DNA of 7,174 nt from Undibacterium sp. (GCA_014376575.1 JACMRF010000010.1:1-7174); one strand, 5' to 3'. Counted from the first letter of the stretch, positions 1 through 6,535 are shown. Program-made: numbers and translations. Notes: a model not told the origin generated them from the letters alone.

Positions 1-2348
1 CCCTCGCCCATCATGGCCGATTCTGTAATTTCAACTTCCAGAAACTGCGCATCAATCTGATATTTTTCCAGACAAGCCTTCAGTTTGGAATGAAGATACC
101 CGGTTTGAAACTGACGTGCCGATACGTTAATGGAAACGGGGACCAATGCCAAATTTTGCGCCCGCCAATCGGCTAATTGGGCACATGCCATTTCCATGAC
201 CTGATCACCAATACGCAAGATCAACCCTGAGTTTTCTGCGATGGGAATAAACTCTAACGGCGACACGACGCCGCGCTCAGGATGATTCCATCGGATCAAC
301 GCTTCCATGCTCGTCATCTCACCTGTCAGAGCATCAACGCGGGGTTGATAATGTAAAACAAATTGCTTTAACTCCAATGCCTCTATGAGCGCCTGCTCCA
401 GCTCAAAACGGTCTTTTAACTTGGCATATAGTTCTGGTCTAAAAAAATTATAGTGCCCTTTGCCAGCCGCCTTTACCGCGTACATCGCGATGTCTGCGTT
501 TTTCAATAGTGTCTCGGTATCATCCCCATCGCGAGGAAATAAACTAATGCCTATAGAAGCACTGATCTGGTGCTTCTCGTCGTTCCACAAGAATGCCTGC
601 GCAAACGATTCGCTGATCCGCTCTGCAACGTTGGCGGATTTACTCTCTTCATAAACGGGCTCCAATATCACCACAAATTCGTCGCCGCCTAGCCGTATCA
701 CTTGATCAGTCGGTCGCAACACTGACTGCAATCGGGATGCCACAGATTTTAATAACTGATCGCCGGCGGCATGGCCACGCGTATCGTTGATTACCTTAAA
801 ACCGTCCAGATCGACGAAGAGAATCGCCAGCATATACTGGCCTGTCGTGGCTCTCTCAAGTGCGGTTGGCAAATGTTGGAGCAACCAATGGCGGTTATAT
901 AAACCGGTTAGTCCATCACGGGTCGCTAGATGCACCAACTCTTTTTCGGTTTTCTTGCGCAGACTGATATCGCTAATCGTCACGGCTAAGCCCGAGCCAG
1001 ACCGTGCAAGGCGGCGGCGCGCCCAGGCAAAATCTATCTGGCTTTCAGCAGGCACCTTATATTCGTCTTCCACAAAACCGGTCTCCATCGCCTTGCAGAA
1101 GACCGCTAATAACTTTTTGAAATAGTGATCTACATGCAAAGAAGATAGCCTTACGCCGATCAGTTCTTGGCGGTTCAAGCCAAAAAATTTTGCACCGAGC
1201 ACATTGCAATCGACGTAGCGAAAATCAACGATTTCTCCGTCATCGTTATGCAAGGCATTGAGCATGTAAAACCCATTATCCGCGCCTTCCGTTGCGAGCC
1301 GATAGGTATGGTGTATTTCATTCTCGCGGTATTTTCGCCATGCCAAGCTGATGGACATGCGAGTGGCAACGATGCCGAATAAAATCAGAAAGAGACTACT
1401 GACGATGGAGAAATTTCTACTGTTGCGCCAGGTGCTATAGTAAGGCGCGAGTAGTTCATCATACGATAAGCCGACCACTGCAGTCAGCGGATAAGCAGTT
1501 AGCCTATGCCAGCCTAAAAAGCGAGCTTGATGATCAATAAAAAAGCTGGGCTCAATAATATATTTGGCCCCGATATCCATATTGAAGGGAATCGCTTTGT
1601 CAAAAGCCTGCTCACCGTCGATACGCACAATATCGCCAATGCGTGAAATGCCGATAAAATTTTCACCTCCCAAGGCAGCTAACAAGCCTGACTGCCCCAT
1701 GCTCTGCTCGTCATAAAAAGTAGAAAAATACGACGCCTCTACCGAGATAACAATCATGCCATCAAAGCTATCATCAGCGGCTTCTAGCCGGCGCGAAAAA
1801 TGCACCACCTGCTTGCCTATATTATTGAGCGCGCCAGGCAAGCCAATTTGCATTTCACTCGAATTATTCTGCTGATGAAAATGGTACAAGCGACGCAATG
1901 TGTCGTCCTGAGCATGCTCTTGCGCCAAATTTTTGGTTTGGATATAAGCCGTCGTTGAAGTAACAACTTTGCCTTGTTGATCGAAAATAGCGATACGGGT
2001 AAATTGCGGTGCGGTAAACATGCCTTGTACACGTAAATCTTCAAGCCGCAAATGTCGGCGTGAAGTTTCCCAATCATATTTGATATGTTTGCTGACCTGA
2101 TCGAGCTGTTCTAAAGTGCGCGTCAGATATTGCGCGTAGGAGCGGGATAAGGCGGTGACATCTTTCTGTGCATTGACTTGTAATGATTTTTTATCGTCTT
2201 CAATTTTTGCATACGTAAAAAGCCAAAGCGCCACAATCACCAGGCTGCAGATAAACGGCCACAGAAGAATTTGAGCGTAATGGTTTTTAAAAAATGCCCA
2301 TGCATATTGATAATGGGAGCGTGTCAAAAAAAAGGGGAATCGGTTCAC
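1..2348 (-). CDS. Membrane-bound sensor protein with PAS, GGDEF and EAL domains (c-di-GMP synthesis/breakdown), 3' end cut by window edge
   Basis: I read an unbroken minus-strand frame of 782 codons that leaves the window inside the EAL domain. There is a first membrane helix at about residues 27-47, then an extracytoplasmic sensor of about 264 residues (48-311). The size and the closing 'YPLTAVVGLSYDELL' suggest a double Cache fold (inference). A second helix follows at 313-329, then a PAS-like domain at about 346-460. The GGDEF domain starts near D478. Its active-site GGDEF is intact at 554-558 (bases 675-689), and the product-inhibition I-site RPTD lies at 545-548, exactly five residues upstream. 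In the EAL domain the catalytic E of EAL is E682, N741 sits in INVSA and E773 in EITES, so the visible phosphodiesterase residues are present; the DDFGTG part lies outside. Both domains look competent, so net activity cannot be told from sequence. The start is GTG at 2346-2348: an in-frame TAA lies just upstream and no in-frame ATG precedes the first helix. The only other candidate is a TTG at codon 8. The ribosome site is weak (AAGAAA). It follows the chemoreceptor gene by 69 bp. Confidence 0.92.
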   Translation of the reverse strand, partial: MNRFPFFLTRSHYQYAWAFFKNHYAQILLWPFICSLVIVALWLFTYAKIEDDKKSLQVNAQKDVTALSRSYAQYLTRTLEQLDQVSKHIKYDWETSRRHLRLEDLRVQGMFTAPQFTRIAIFDQQGKVVTSTTAYIQTKNLAQEHAQDDTLRRLYHFHQQNNSSEMQIGLPGALNNIGKQVVHFSRRLEAADDSFDGMIVISVEASYFSTFYDEQSMGQSGLLAALGGENFIGISRIGDIVRIDGEQAFDKAIPFNMDIGAKYIIEPSFFIDHQARFLGWHRLTAYPLTAVVGLSYDELLAPYYSTWRNSRNFSIVSSLFLILFGIVATRMSISLAWRKYRENEIHHTYRLATEGADNGFYMLNALHNDDGEIVDFRYVDCNVLGAKFFGLNRQELIGVRLSSLHVDHYFKKLLAVFCKAMETGFVEDEYKVPAESQIDFAWARRRLARSGSGLAVTISDISLRKKTEKELVHLATRDGLTGLYNRHWLLQHLPTALERATTGQYMLAILFVDLDGFKVINDTRGHAAGDQLLKSVASRLQSVLRPTDQVIRLGGDEFVVILEPVYEESKSANVAERISESFAQAFLWNDEKHQISASIGISLFPRDGDDTETLLKNADIAMYAVKAAGKGHYNFFRPELYAKLKDRFELEQALIEALELKQFVLHYQPRVDALTGEMTSMEALIRWNHPERGVVSPLEFIPIAENSGLILRIGDQVMEMACAQLADWRAQNLALVPVSINVSARQFQTGYLHSKLKACLEKYQIDAQFLEVEITESAMMGE

Positions 2349-2372
2349 AAATTTCTTAAAATTTCTTTAAAA

Positions 2373-2401
2373 TTAATAAATTGTATTGTCGAGTTAAGCA
2401 A
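2373..2401 (-). promoter_or_regulatory. Weak candidate sigma70 promoter for the GGDEF-EAL gene
   Basis: In the 69-bp AT-rich gap between the chemoreceptor stop and the GGDEF-EAL GTG start, the minus strand carries TTGCTT (2396-2401), a 17-nt spacer and TATTAA (2373-2378). Both hexamers deviate from consensus. No hairpin with a T-run is seen after the chemoreceptor gene, so readthrough from upstream is equally possible. A 10-bp near-duplicate of AAATTTCTT lies between this element and the start codon. Confidence 0.25.
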
Positions 2402-2417
2402 TAACAGGGCATGACGT

Positions 2418-4496
2418 TCAGGCACATTGCTTTACTGAATTCACATCAGACACCGTCAGCGATCTACTACTTAACCCTCTCTTTGGTGTCTTGACGCGCG
2501 TGAGAACCGGAATATTCATTCGGCCGTCCCCTGTCTGGTCATGCACGGTCGAGAGCGTGTCTTCCGATATGGTGAACACATCAACCGCCCTCGTGAGCAG
2601 CAAGGCCTGATCATGCATGCTTTCTGCCGCGGCAGCAGCTTGTTCTACCAGCGCCGCATTTTGTTGGGTAATGGCGTCTAGCTGGCCGAGCGTATGATTC
2701 ACCTGCGCTATGCCGCTATGTTGTTCGGCACTGGCGGTGGTAATTTCTTTCATATTACGCGTGACCGCATCAATCGACGTGGCAATCTGCTTCATGGTGT
2801 GGCCTGCCGCCTGTACTTGGCGGCTGCCAGCCCCCACCTGCTCTACCGACGTCGTGATCAGCGTTTTGATCTCTCTGGCCGCACTTGCAGAGCGTTGCGC
2901 CAGATTGCGTACTTCCGACGCGACTACTGCAAAACCGCGCCCCTGCTCACCCGCTCGCGCTGCTTCTACCGCCGCATTGAGGGCAAGAATATTGGTCTGA
3001 AAAGCGATACCATCGATGACGCCTATGATGTCGCTGATTTTTTTGGACGATTGTTGAATCCCATCCATCATGGTAATCATCTGCGTCACCGCAACGCCAC
3101 CTTTTGTTGCAATATCAGTCGCCGCCATTGCGTTTTGATTGGCCTGTTGTGCGCTATGGGTATTCAGTTTTACGGTGTTGGCCAGCTCTTCCATCGAGGC
3201 AGATGTTTCTTCCAGCGACCCGGCCTGGTGCTCGGTACGCGAGGATAAATCTGCGTTCCCGTGGGCGATCTCGCTCGATGCAGTCGCGATAGAATTTGTG
3301 CTGTGACGGATATCGGCGACCAGGCGCGCCAATACCTCGCGCATACCATCAAAGGCATTGAGCAAAACGGCAATTTCATCCTTACCGTGAGATTGCATCT
3401 GTTTGCTCAGATCGCCCTGCGTGACATTTTCGACCGCTACGCTTAATTTTTTAATCTCGCGCGAGAAAGATATATAAAATCCAGCGAGCAAATACACCGC
3501 CATCAACATCGTCAGCAAAATGGCAGCGATCATCAGATTGCGATTGAATTTTTCGTGTTCAATACGGTCCGCCAGTGAGGCATCAAGCAATTGTCCTGCC
3601 GTATTGGCGTAGCCATACAGGGCGTCAACGCTTTGCGTTCCCGCCGCCAAAAACTCTGTCCCTGACGTCTGATCAAGCGCATTGGACACTTCATTTCTGG
3701 CCCGCTCCAAAAATTTAAGATTACTCGCTATCACTTCTTGCGATGAGGCGATTTTCCCTTTCACATGAGGATTTTCGCGCAACATCGCCTCTAGCTGCGC
3801 AGACAAGCGATCAATATCGCGTTTGGCCCACATAATATTGGCGTTGATCAAGACATCTTCATTCGGCTCTAGCAAAGCGGTATCAATATACGGCGCACCG
3901 CGCGCGGCAATATCAGAAACTACATTGGCAAGTTCCGGAATGGTTTTGGAGAAAATACTGGTCAGATAATAGGTTTCTACCTCGGGATCTAAAGTCAGAT
4001 TGGTATTGTTGGCGATGGTACTACCCAATTTAACCAACTGATCAATCATGGCAGTGTGTTCTGCGTAACTGTCCTTCGCCTTAGTTGTCAATATTTTTTG
4101 CTGGATGGCAAGCCAGGATTGTTTGGTGGCATTGACGGCGAGATCAATCCCCATTTGCGGCTGCCCTTTTTGTGAAGCATCAAGCTTGACTAATTTTGCA
4201 GTCACTTCATCCTGCGTTTTGCCCGCTGCCGCCTTCGCGGGCGCATTGCCGGCTAGCGCCAGATGGCGCAAAGCGCGATGTTGCTGAGTGAGGCGTAGTA
4301 TGTCCTGTACCTGCATCACATGCACAACACCAATGCGCTCTTGAGCAGCGAGTGAAATTGATTTATTCAACTCATTGACCAGCAAACCAGAAACGACAAT
4401 GGCGGGCAAAGAAAACAGCACCGCAACGATCATAAATTTAGGAATAAGACGCAAACGTCCCATCAGGATAACGACTGGATTGAGTAAAAATTGCAT
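2418..4496 (-). CDS. Methyl-accepting chemotaxis protein (transmembrane chemoreceptor)
   Basis: This 692-residue receptor would sense a ligand outside the inner membrane and control CheA/CheW. TM1 is at about 17-40, a largely helical periplasmic region at 41-320, TM2 at 321-344, HAMP at about 345-397, and the cytoplasmic coiled-coil signalling domain at about 405-640. The hairpin tip is well conserved (EAARAGEQGRGFAVVASEV, 511-529), flanked by IAFQTNILALNAAVEAA and VRNLAQRS. The Gln/Glu-rich stretches around 421-440 and 607-626 are likely methylation helices. The periplasmic part contains QQHRALRHLALAG (71-83) and DPEVETYYLTS (170-180), a pattern common in betaproteobacterial receptors; I cannot name its ligand. 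The C-terminus ends in VSDVNSVKQCA without an NWETF-type CheR/CheB tether, so adaptation enzymes would act without that docking peptide. The ATG has a good ribosome site, GGGAG at 4502-4506, five nt upstream. No che or flagellar genes are nearby. Confidence 0.95.
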   Translation of the reverse strand: MQFLLNPVVILMGRLRLIPKFMIVAVLFSLPAIVVSGLLVNELNKSISLAAQERIGVVHVMQVQDILRLTQQHRALRHLALAGNAPAKAAAGKTQDEVTAKLVKLDASQKGQPQMGIDLAVNATKQSWLAIQQKILTTKAKDSYAEHTAMIDQLVKLGSTIANNTNLTLDPEVETYYLTSIFSKTIPELANVVSDIAARGAPYIDTALLEPNEDVLINANIMWAKRDIDRLSAQLEAMLRENPHVKGKIASSQEVIASNLKFLERARNEVSNALDQTSGTEFLAAGTQSVDALYGYANTAGQLLDASLADRIEHEKFNRNLMIAAILLTMLMAVYLLAGFYISFSREIKKLSVAVENVTQGDLSKQMQSHGKDEIAVLLNAFDGMREVLARLVADIRHSTNSIATASSEIAHGNADLSSRTEHQAGSLEETSASMEELANTVKLNTHSAQQANQNAMAATDIATKGGVAVTQMITMMDGIQQSSKKISDIIGVIDGIAFQTNILALNAAVEAARAGEQGRGFAVVASEVRNLAQRSASAAREIKTLITTSVEQVGAGSRQVQAAGHTMKQIATSIDAVTRNMKEITTASAEQHSGIAQVNHTLGQLDAITQQNAALVEQAAAAAESMHDQALLLTRAVDVFTISEDTLSTVHDQTGDGRMNIPVLTRVKTPKRGLSSRSLTVSDVNSVKQCA

Positions 4497-4562
4497 GGAG
4501 ACTCCCGAACGTAGAACAAGGCAAGCGCTGCCGAATAATTGCTCTCAAGATACATGATATTT

Positions 4563-4575
4563 ATGACGGCGTCAT
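4563..4575. promoter_or_regulatory. 13-bp palindrome upstream of the chemoreceptor gene, possible operator
   Basis: ATGACG and CGTCAT form perfect 6-bp arms around a single central base, 67 bp upstream of the chemoreceptor start codon. The compact dyad could bind a dimeric regulator. On the minus strand it also contains GCCGTCATAA, which resembles the sigma28 -10 element GCCGATAA with two extra bases. A binding role is inference only. Confidence 0.3.
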
Positions 4576-4674
4576 GAATAGTGGTGATTTTTCAATCCAT
4601 TCTTGCAGCAAAAATCAAGACAAATGCAAGACCACCCGAGAAAGAAAAATTAAAATCACAAACAAAGCCCGCAC

Positions 4675-4722
4675 TATCCATGCGCTTTTACAAGCGAAAT
4701 CACTTCAAAAGGCCCATGGATA
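4675..4722. repeat. Inverted repeat TATCCATG / CATGGATA with an inner hairpin
   Basis: The arms TATCCATG (4675-4682) and CATGGATA (4715-4722) are perfect 8-bp inverses separated by 32 nt. Inside, CGCTT (4683-4687) and AAGCG (4692-4696) form a short hairpin with a 4-nt loop, and the motif ATGCGCTTT occurs on both sides. It lies downstream of the plcP-like gene. It could stabilise or end that transcript, but no T-run follows immediately. Confidence 0.4.
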
Positions 4723-4755
4723 ATGCGCTTTCATTTTTTAAATTAAAAATGGGAG

Positions 4756-4800
4756 GGATATTAAGCGGATATTAAGCGGATATTAAGCGGATATTAAAGC
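4756..4800. repeat. 11-bp tandem repeat (four units) at the 3' end of the plcP-like gene
   Basis: GGATATTAAGC occurs three times head to tail (4756-4766, 4767-4777, 4778-4788), followed by a fourth unit with one extra A (4789-4800, GGATATTAAAGC). The stop codon of the plcP-like gene (4794-4796) lies inside the fourth unit, and each unit read on the minus strand contains TAA. Because the unit is not a multiple of three, length changes would shift the frame of any readthrough. Confidence 0.95.
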
Positions 4801-5684
4801 GGCGACGCTGATGCCAGCGCCATCTCAGGGAGCGTTTCTACCGCATGGGCGCGCAGCATGATGTCGTGCCAGCTCACCAGGCGCAATTCGCCATTTGCCT
4901 CTTCCACCAGCGCCGACAAGCTCTCTACCCAATCGCCGTCATTGCAATAGGTAATACCGTCAATGTCGCGGATTTCCGGCTTGTGAATATGGCCACAAAT
5001 CACGCCATCCAGACCACGCTTGCGCGCCTCGTCAGCGAGGGCGTTTTCAAACGAACTGATATAACTGACGGCGTTTTTTACCTTGAGCTTGAGGTACTGC
5101 GACAAAGACCAGTACGGCAAACCAGCGCGGGCGCGCCAGTTGTTAAATACCTGATTGAACTTGAGGATCACGGTGTACAAACTGTCGCCGACATAAGCGA
5201 GCCATTTGGCGCAGGCAATCACGCCATCAAACCTGTCGCCATGCAGCACCAGCATGCGTTTGCCTTGCGCAGTCACATGCACCAGCTCGTCACGTACCTT
5301 AATGCCGCCAAAATCAAGATCGATGAACTGACGTACCGCCTCATCGTGATTACCGGGAACGAAGATGACATTGGTCCCCTTCTTGGCTTTTTTCAGCACC
5401 GTCTGCACGACATTATTGTGCACCTGATCCCAATACCAGCGCCGCTTTAATTGCCAGCCATCGATGATATCGCCAACCAGATACAGGGTGTCGGATTCGG
5501 TCGCGTGTAAAAACTCCAGCAGGCGTGCCGCCTGGCAGCCTGTCGTACCTAAATGCAGATCAGAAATCCAGATGCTCCTAAAACGTATCACTTCATGCTT
5601 ACTGGTTTTAAACAGCTTTTGATTGAGCTTTTGATTGAGCTTGTGATCTATTTTTTGATGGAGAAACTGATCTGCAGGTGTCAT
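4794..5684 (-). CDS. plcP: Metallophosphoesterase, probable PlcP-type phospholipase C (LpxH-superfamily fold)
   Basis: This 296-residue calcineurin-like phosphoesterase shows all five metal-site motifs: SDLHLG (D42, H44), GDIIDGW (D72, D75), GNHDE (N112, H113), HGD (H148, D150) and GHIHKP (H232, H234). Automated tools would probably call it UDP-2,3-diacylglucosamine hydrolase. However, the blocks LHLGTTGCQAARLLEFL, YLVGDIIDGW, RRWYWDQVHN, LPYWSLSQYLKLKVKNAV, FENALADEARKRG and GDWVESLSALVE are what I recall of the PlcP family. In Sinorhizobium meliloti, PlcP degrades membrane phospholipids to diacylglycerol during phosphate limitation. No signal peptide or membrane helix is seen, so it probably acts at the cytoplasmic face. 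It is the second gene of an operon: its ATG overlaps the olsB stop in ATGA, and AAGGA (5693-5697) sits 8 nt upstream. The first 35 residues are a polar extension with a KLNQ repeat, absent from the core fold. The gene ends inside a tandem repeat. The PlcP assignment is inference from motifs and context; a paralogous LpxH role is the alternative. Confidence 0.8.
   Translation of the reverse strand: MTPADQFLHQKIDHKLNQKLNQKLFKTSKHEVIRFRSIWISDLHLGTTGCQAARLLEFLHATESDTLYLVGDIIDGWQLKRRWYWDQVHNNVVQTVLKKAKKGTNVIFVPGNHDEAVRQFIDLDFGGIKVRDELVHVTAQGKRMLVLHGDRFDGVIACAKWLAYVGDSLYTVILKFNQVFNNWRARAGLPYWSLSQYLKLKVKNAVSYISSFENALADEARKRGLDGVICGHIHKPEIRDIDGITYCNDGDWVESLSALVEEANGELRLVSWHDIMLRAHAVETLPEMALASASPL
5614..5648. 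repeat. 12-bp tandem repeat in the 5' part of the plcP-like gene
   Basis: AGCTTTTGATTG is repeated exactly at 5614-5625 and 5626-5637, and a degenerate third unit follows to 5648. It is in frame and encodes KLNQKLNQKL-like residues (about 14-24) in the N-terminal extension ahead of the catalytic core. A 12-bp unit allows copy-number change without a frameshift. Confidence 0.85.
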
Positions 5685-6448
5685 TTTTCTGATCCTTCCG
5701 TACCATAGTGTTTGGCGTAACGGTTATCCAGATTCGCCAGGGGCAGCATCATGAACAAATCGGCACAATGAAAATCAGGGTCCCATGCCGGTTCGCCACA
5801 CACCCAGCCACCGGCGCGCAAATAGCCTTTCAGCAAAGGCGGAATCCGTCCTGTCTGGCCCTCGTCCATATTCTCGATAGGGAAGGGCAATTTTGGCGTA
5901 ACACGGTATTCAATCGGTGAAAAGACAGACTCCTGAAAACCGCGGTAGATGGCTGCAGCGTTATGTCCGCCGTCGGCCAGACTGATACTGGCGCAACCTA
6001 TCAGGTAAGTACAACGCTCGCGCTGCATGTAGGCAGCCAAGCCGGACCACAACATCATGATCACCGCACCACCGCGATAATCAGGATGAATGCACGACCG
6101 CCCTGCTTCGGCGATGCTGCCGCGTATGTTTTGCAAACGAGACAAATCGAATTCTGTTTCAGAATAATAGCGGCCGATATGGCGTGCGGCGTTGGGGCCT
6201 AAAATACGATAGGTGCCCACGACTTTAAGGGTCTTGGTATCGCGTACGATCAGGTGATCGCAATGTTCGTCAAATTCATCTTTGTCCAAGCCATCGGCAT
6301 TGGCCAGAGCGTTTAAGCCCATCGCCTCGATAAACACCTTGTAACGCAGGCGTTGCACTTCCTTCACTTCTTTGGCGGTGCTGGCGAGACTTAAACTTAG
6401 CTTAGAAAAACTTGGATTTGCGTCGGCGGGTATGGTCAGTACTCTCAT
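5681..6448 (-). CDS. olsB: OlsB-type L-ornithine N-alpha-acyltransferase (ornithine lipid synthesis, first step)
   Basis: This 255-residue GNAT-fold acyltransferase would transfer a 3-hydroxyacyl chain from acyl carrier protein to the alpha-amino group of ornithine, giving lyso-ornithine lipid; OlsA then adds the second chain. Family blocks seen in order are RLRYKVFIEAMG (33-44), DEFDEHCDHLIV (57-68), VVGTYRIL (76-83), YYSETEFDLSRL (94-105), the GNAT acyl-donor loop EAGRSCIHPDYRGGAVIMMLW (core at 114-127), GCAS (151-154), and a C-terminal PPLLKGYLRAGGWVCGEPAWDPDF region with FHCADLFMMLPL. The length fits the family. I chose ATG at 6446-6448 rather than an in-frame GTG at 6473-6475. GAGG (6454-6457) sits 5 nt before the ATG, and the GTG falls where the Pho-dependent transcript would begin. 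It overlaps the plcP-like gene by 4 nt and is preceded by a Pho box, so phosphate-starvation control is expected. No olsA is in the window. A broader COG3176-type acyltransferase with another amine acceptor is the main alternative. Confidence 0.88.
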   Translation of the reverse strand: MRVLTIPADANPSFSKLSLSLASTAKEVKEVQRLRYKVFIEAMGLNALANADGLDKDEFDEHCDHLIVRDTKTLKVVGTYRILGPNAARHIGRYYSETEFDLSRLQNIRGSIAEAGRSCIHPDYRGGAVIMMLWSGLAAYMQRERCTYLIGCASISLADGGHNAAAIYRGFQESVFSPIEYRVTPKLPFPIENMDEGQTGRIPPLLKGYLRAGGWVCGEPAWDPDFHCADLFMMLPLANLDNRYAKHYGTEGSEK

Positions 6449-6452
6449 TTTT

Positions 6453-6457
6453 TCCTC
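6453..6457 (-). promoter_or_regulatory. Ribosome binding site deciding the olsB start
   Basis: On the minus strand GAGGA is followed, through a short A-tract, by ATG at 6446-6448 at near-ideal distance. The upstream GTG at 6473-6475, which would lengthen the protein by nine residues (MRQLTEEEK), has no purine-rich site at proper spacing. The nine extra codons themselves encode the Shine-Dalgarno sequence. Confidence 0.8.
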
Positions 6458-6488
6458 TTCGGTCAGTTGACGCACGAAGATTAAATGA

Positions 6489-6494
6489 CGAATA
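6489..6494 (-). promoter_or_regulatory. Candidate -10 element of the Pho-dependent olsB promoter
   Basis: TATTCG begins exactly 10 nt after the last Pho heptamer, the same spacing as in E. coli phoA, where PhoB replaces a -35 element. It matches TATAAT only in the first three bases. A better hexamer, TTTAAT (6480-6485, five of six), lies nine nt further downstream. Either would put the transcript start between the Pho box and the chosen ATG. Confidence 0.45.
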
Positions 6495-6504
6495 CTTCAA
6501 GACC

Positions 6505-6533
6505 ATGACAGTTTCATGTCGGTTGTATGACAG
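6505..6533 (-). promoter_or_regulatory. Pho box: three PhoB half-sites at 11-bp spacing
   Basis: On the minus strand, heptamers CTGTCAT (6527-6533), CCGACAT (6516-6522) and CTGTCAT (6505-6511) are separated by 4-nt AT-rich-to-mixed spacers ACAA and GAAA, giving an exact 11-bp period. The PhoB consensus is a direct repeat of CTGTCAT-like heptamers with 4-bp spacers. Two half-sites are perfect and the middle one keeps C--ACAT. The box lies 57 bp before the olsB ATG and points toward olsB, consistent with PhoB-activated transcription of olsB and the plcP-like gene under phosphate limitation. Confidence 0.88.
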
Positions 6534-6535
6534 AT

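Larger units (their letters stand above)
4497..4793. other. Intergenic region between plcP-like gene and chemoreceptor gene
   Basis: This 297-bp gap contains no convincing gene. Reading in the minus direction from the plcP-like stop, it holds an 11-bp tandem repeat, an AT-rich stretch (4736-4750), an inverted repeat with an inner hairpin (4675-4722), an A-rich/T-rich stretch, and a 13-bp palindrome 67 bp before the chemoreceptor ATG. The chemoreceptor promoter should lie here, but I see no clean sigma70 or sigma28 match. I also see no classic GC-hairpin plus T-run terminator for the upstream operon. Confidence 0.7.

Noticed and set aside
1817..2077. 86-codon minus-strand frame inside the GGDEF-EAL gene region
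   Set aside because: It is in a different frame from the continuous sensor-PAS-GGDEF-EAL reading, which covers the same DNA without interruption.
2694..3248. 184-codon plus-strand reading frame opposite the chemoreceptor
   Set aside because: Antisense to the most conserved part of the signalling domain, with no ribosome site or recognisable motif.
4529..4539. GCCGAATAATT resembling a sigma28 -10 element
   Set aside because: It is on the plus strand, pointing away from the chemoreceptor gene, and no plus-strand motility gene follows.
4675..4722. Inverted repeat as an intrinsic terminator of the olsB-plcP operon
   Set aside because: The loop is long, the stem is AT-rich and no T-run follows directly in the minus direction. 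Kept only as a repeat.
4581..4775. 64-codon plus-strand reading frame in the intergenic region
   Set aside because: It starts at GTG without a ribosome site, is low-complexity and Lys-rich from AT-rich DNA, and runs into the tandem repeat. No recognisable domain.
4756..4800. Tandem repeat as a CRISPR array or phage attachment site
   Set aside because: Units are 11 bp and directly abutting with no spacers, and there are no cas, integrase or tRNA genes nearby.
4845..5450. 201-codon plus-strand reading frame opposite the plcP-like gene
   Set aside because: It is fully antisense to a gene with five conserved metal-binding motifs. The product has no coherent domain.
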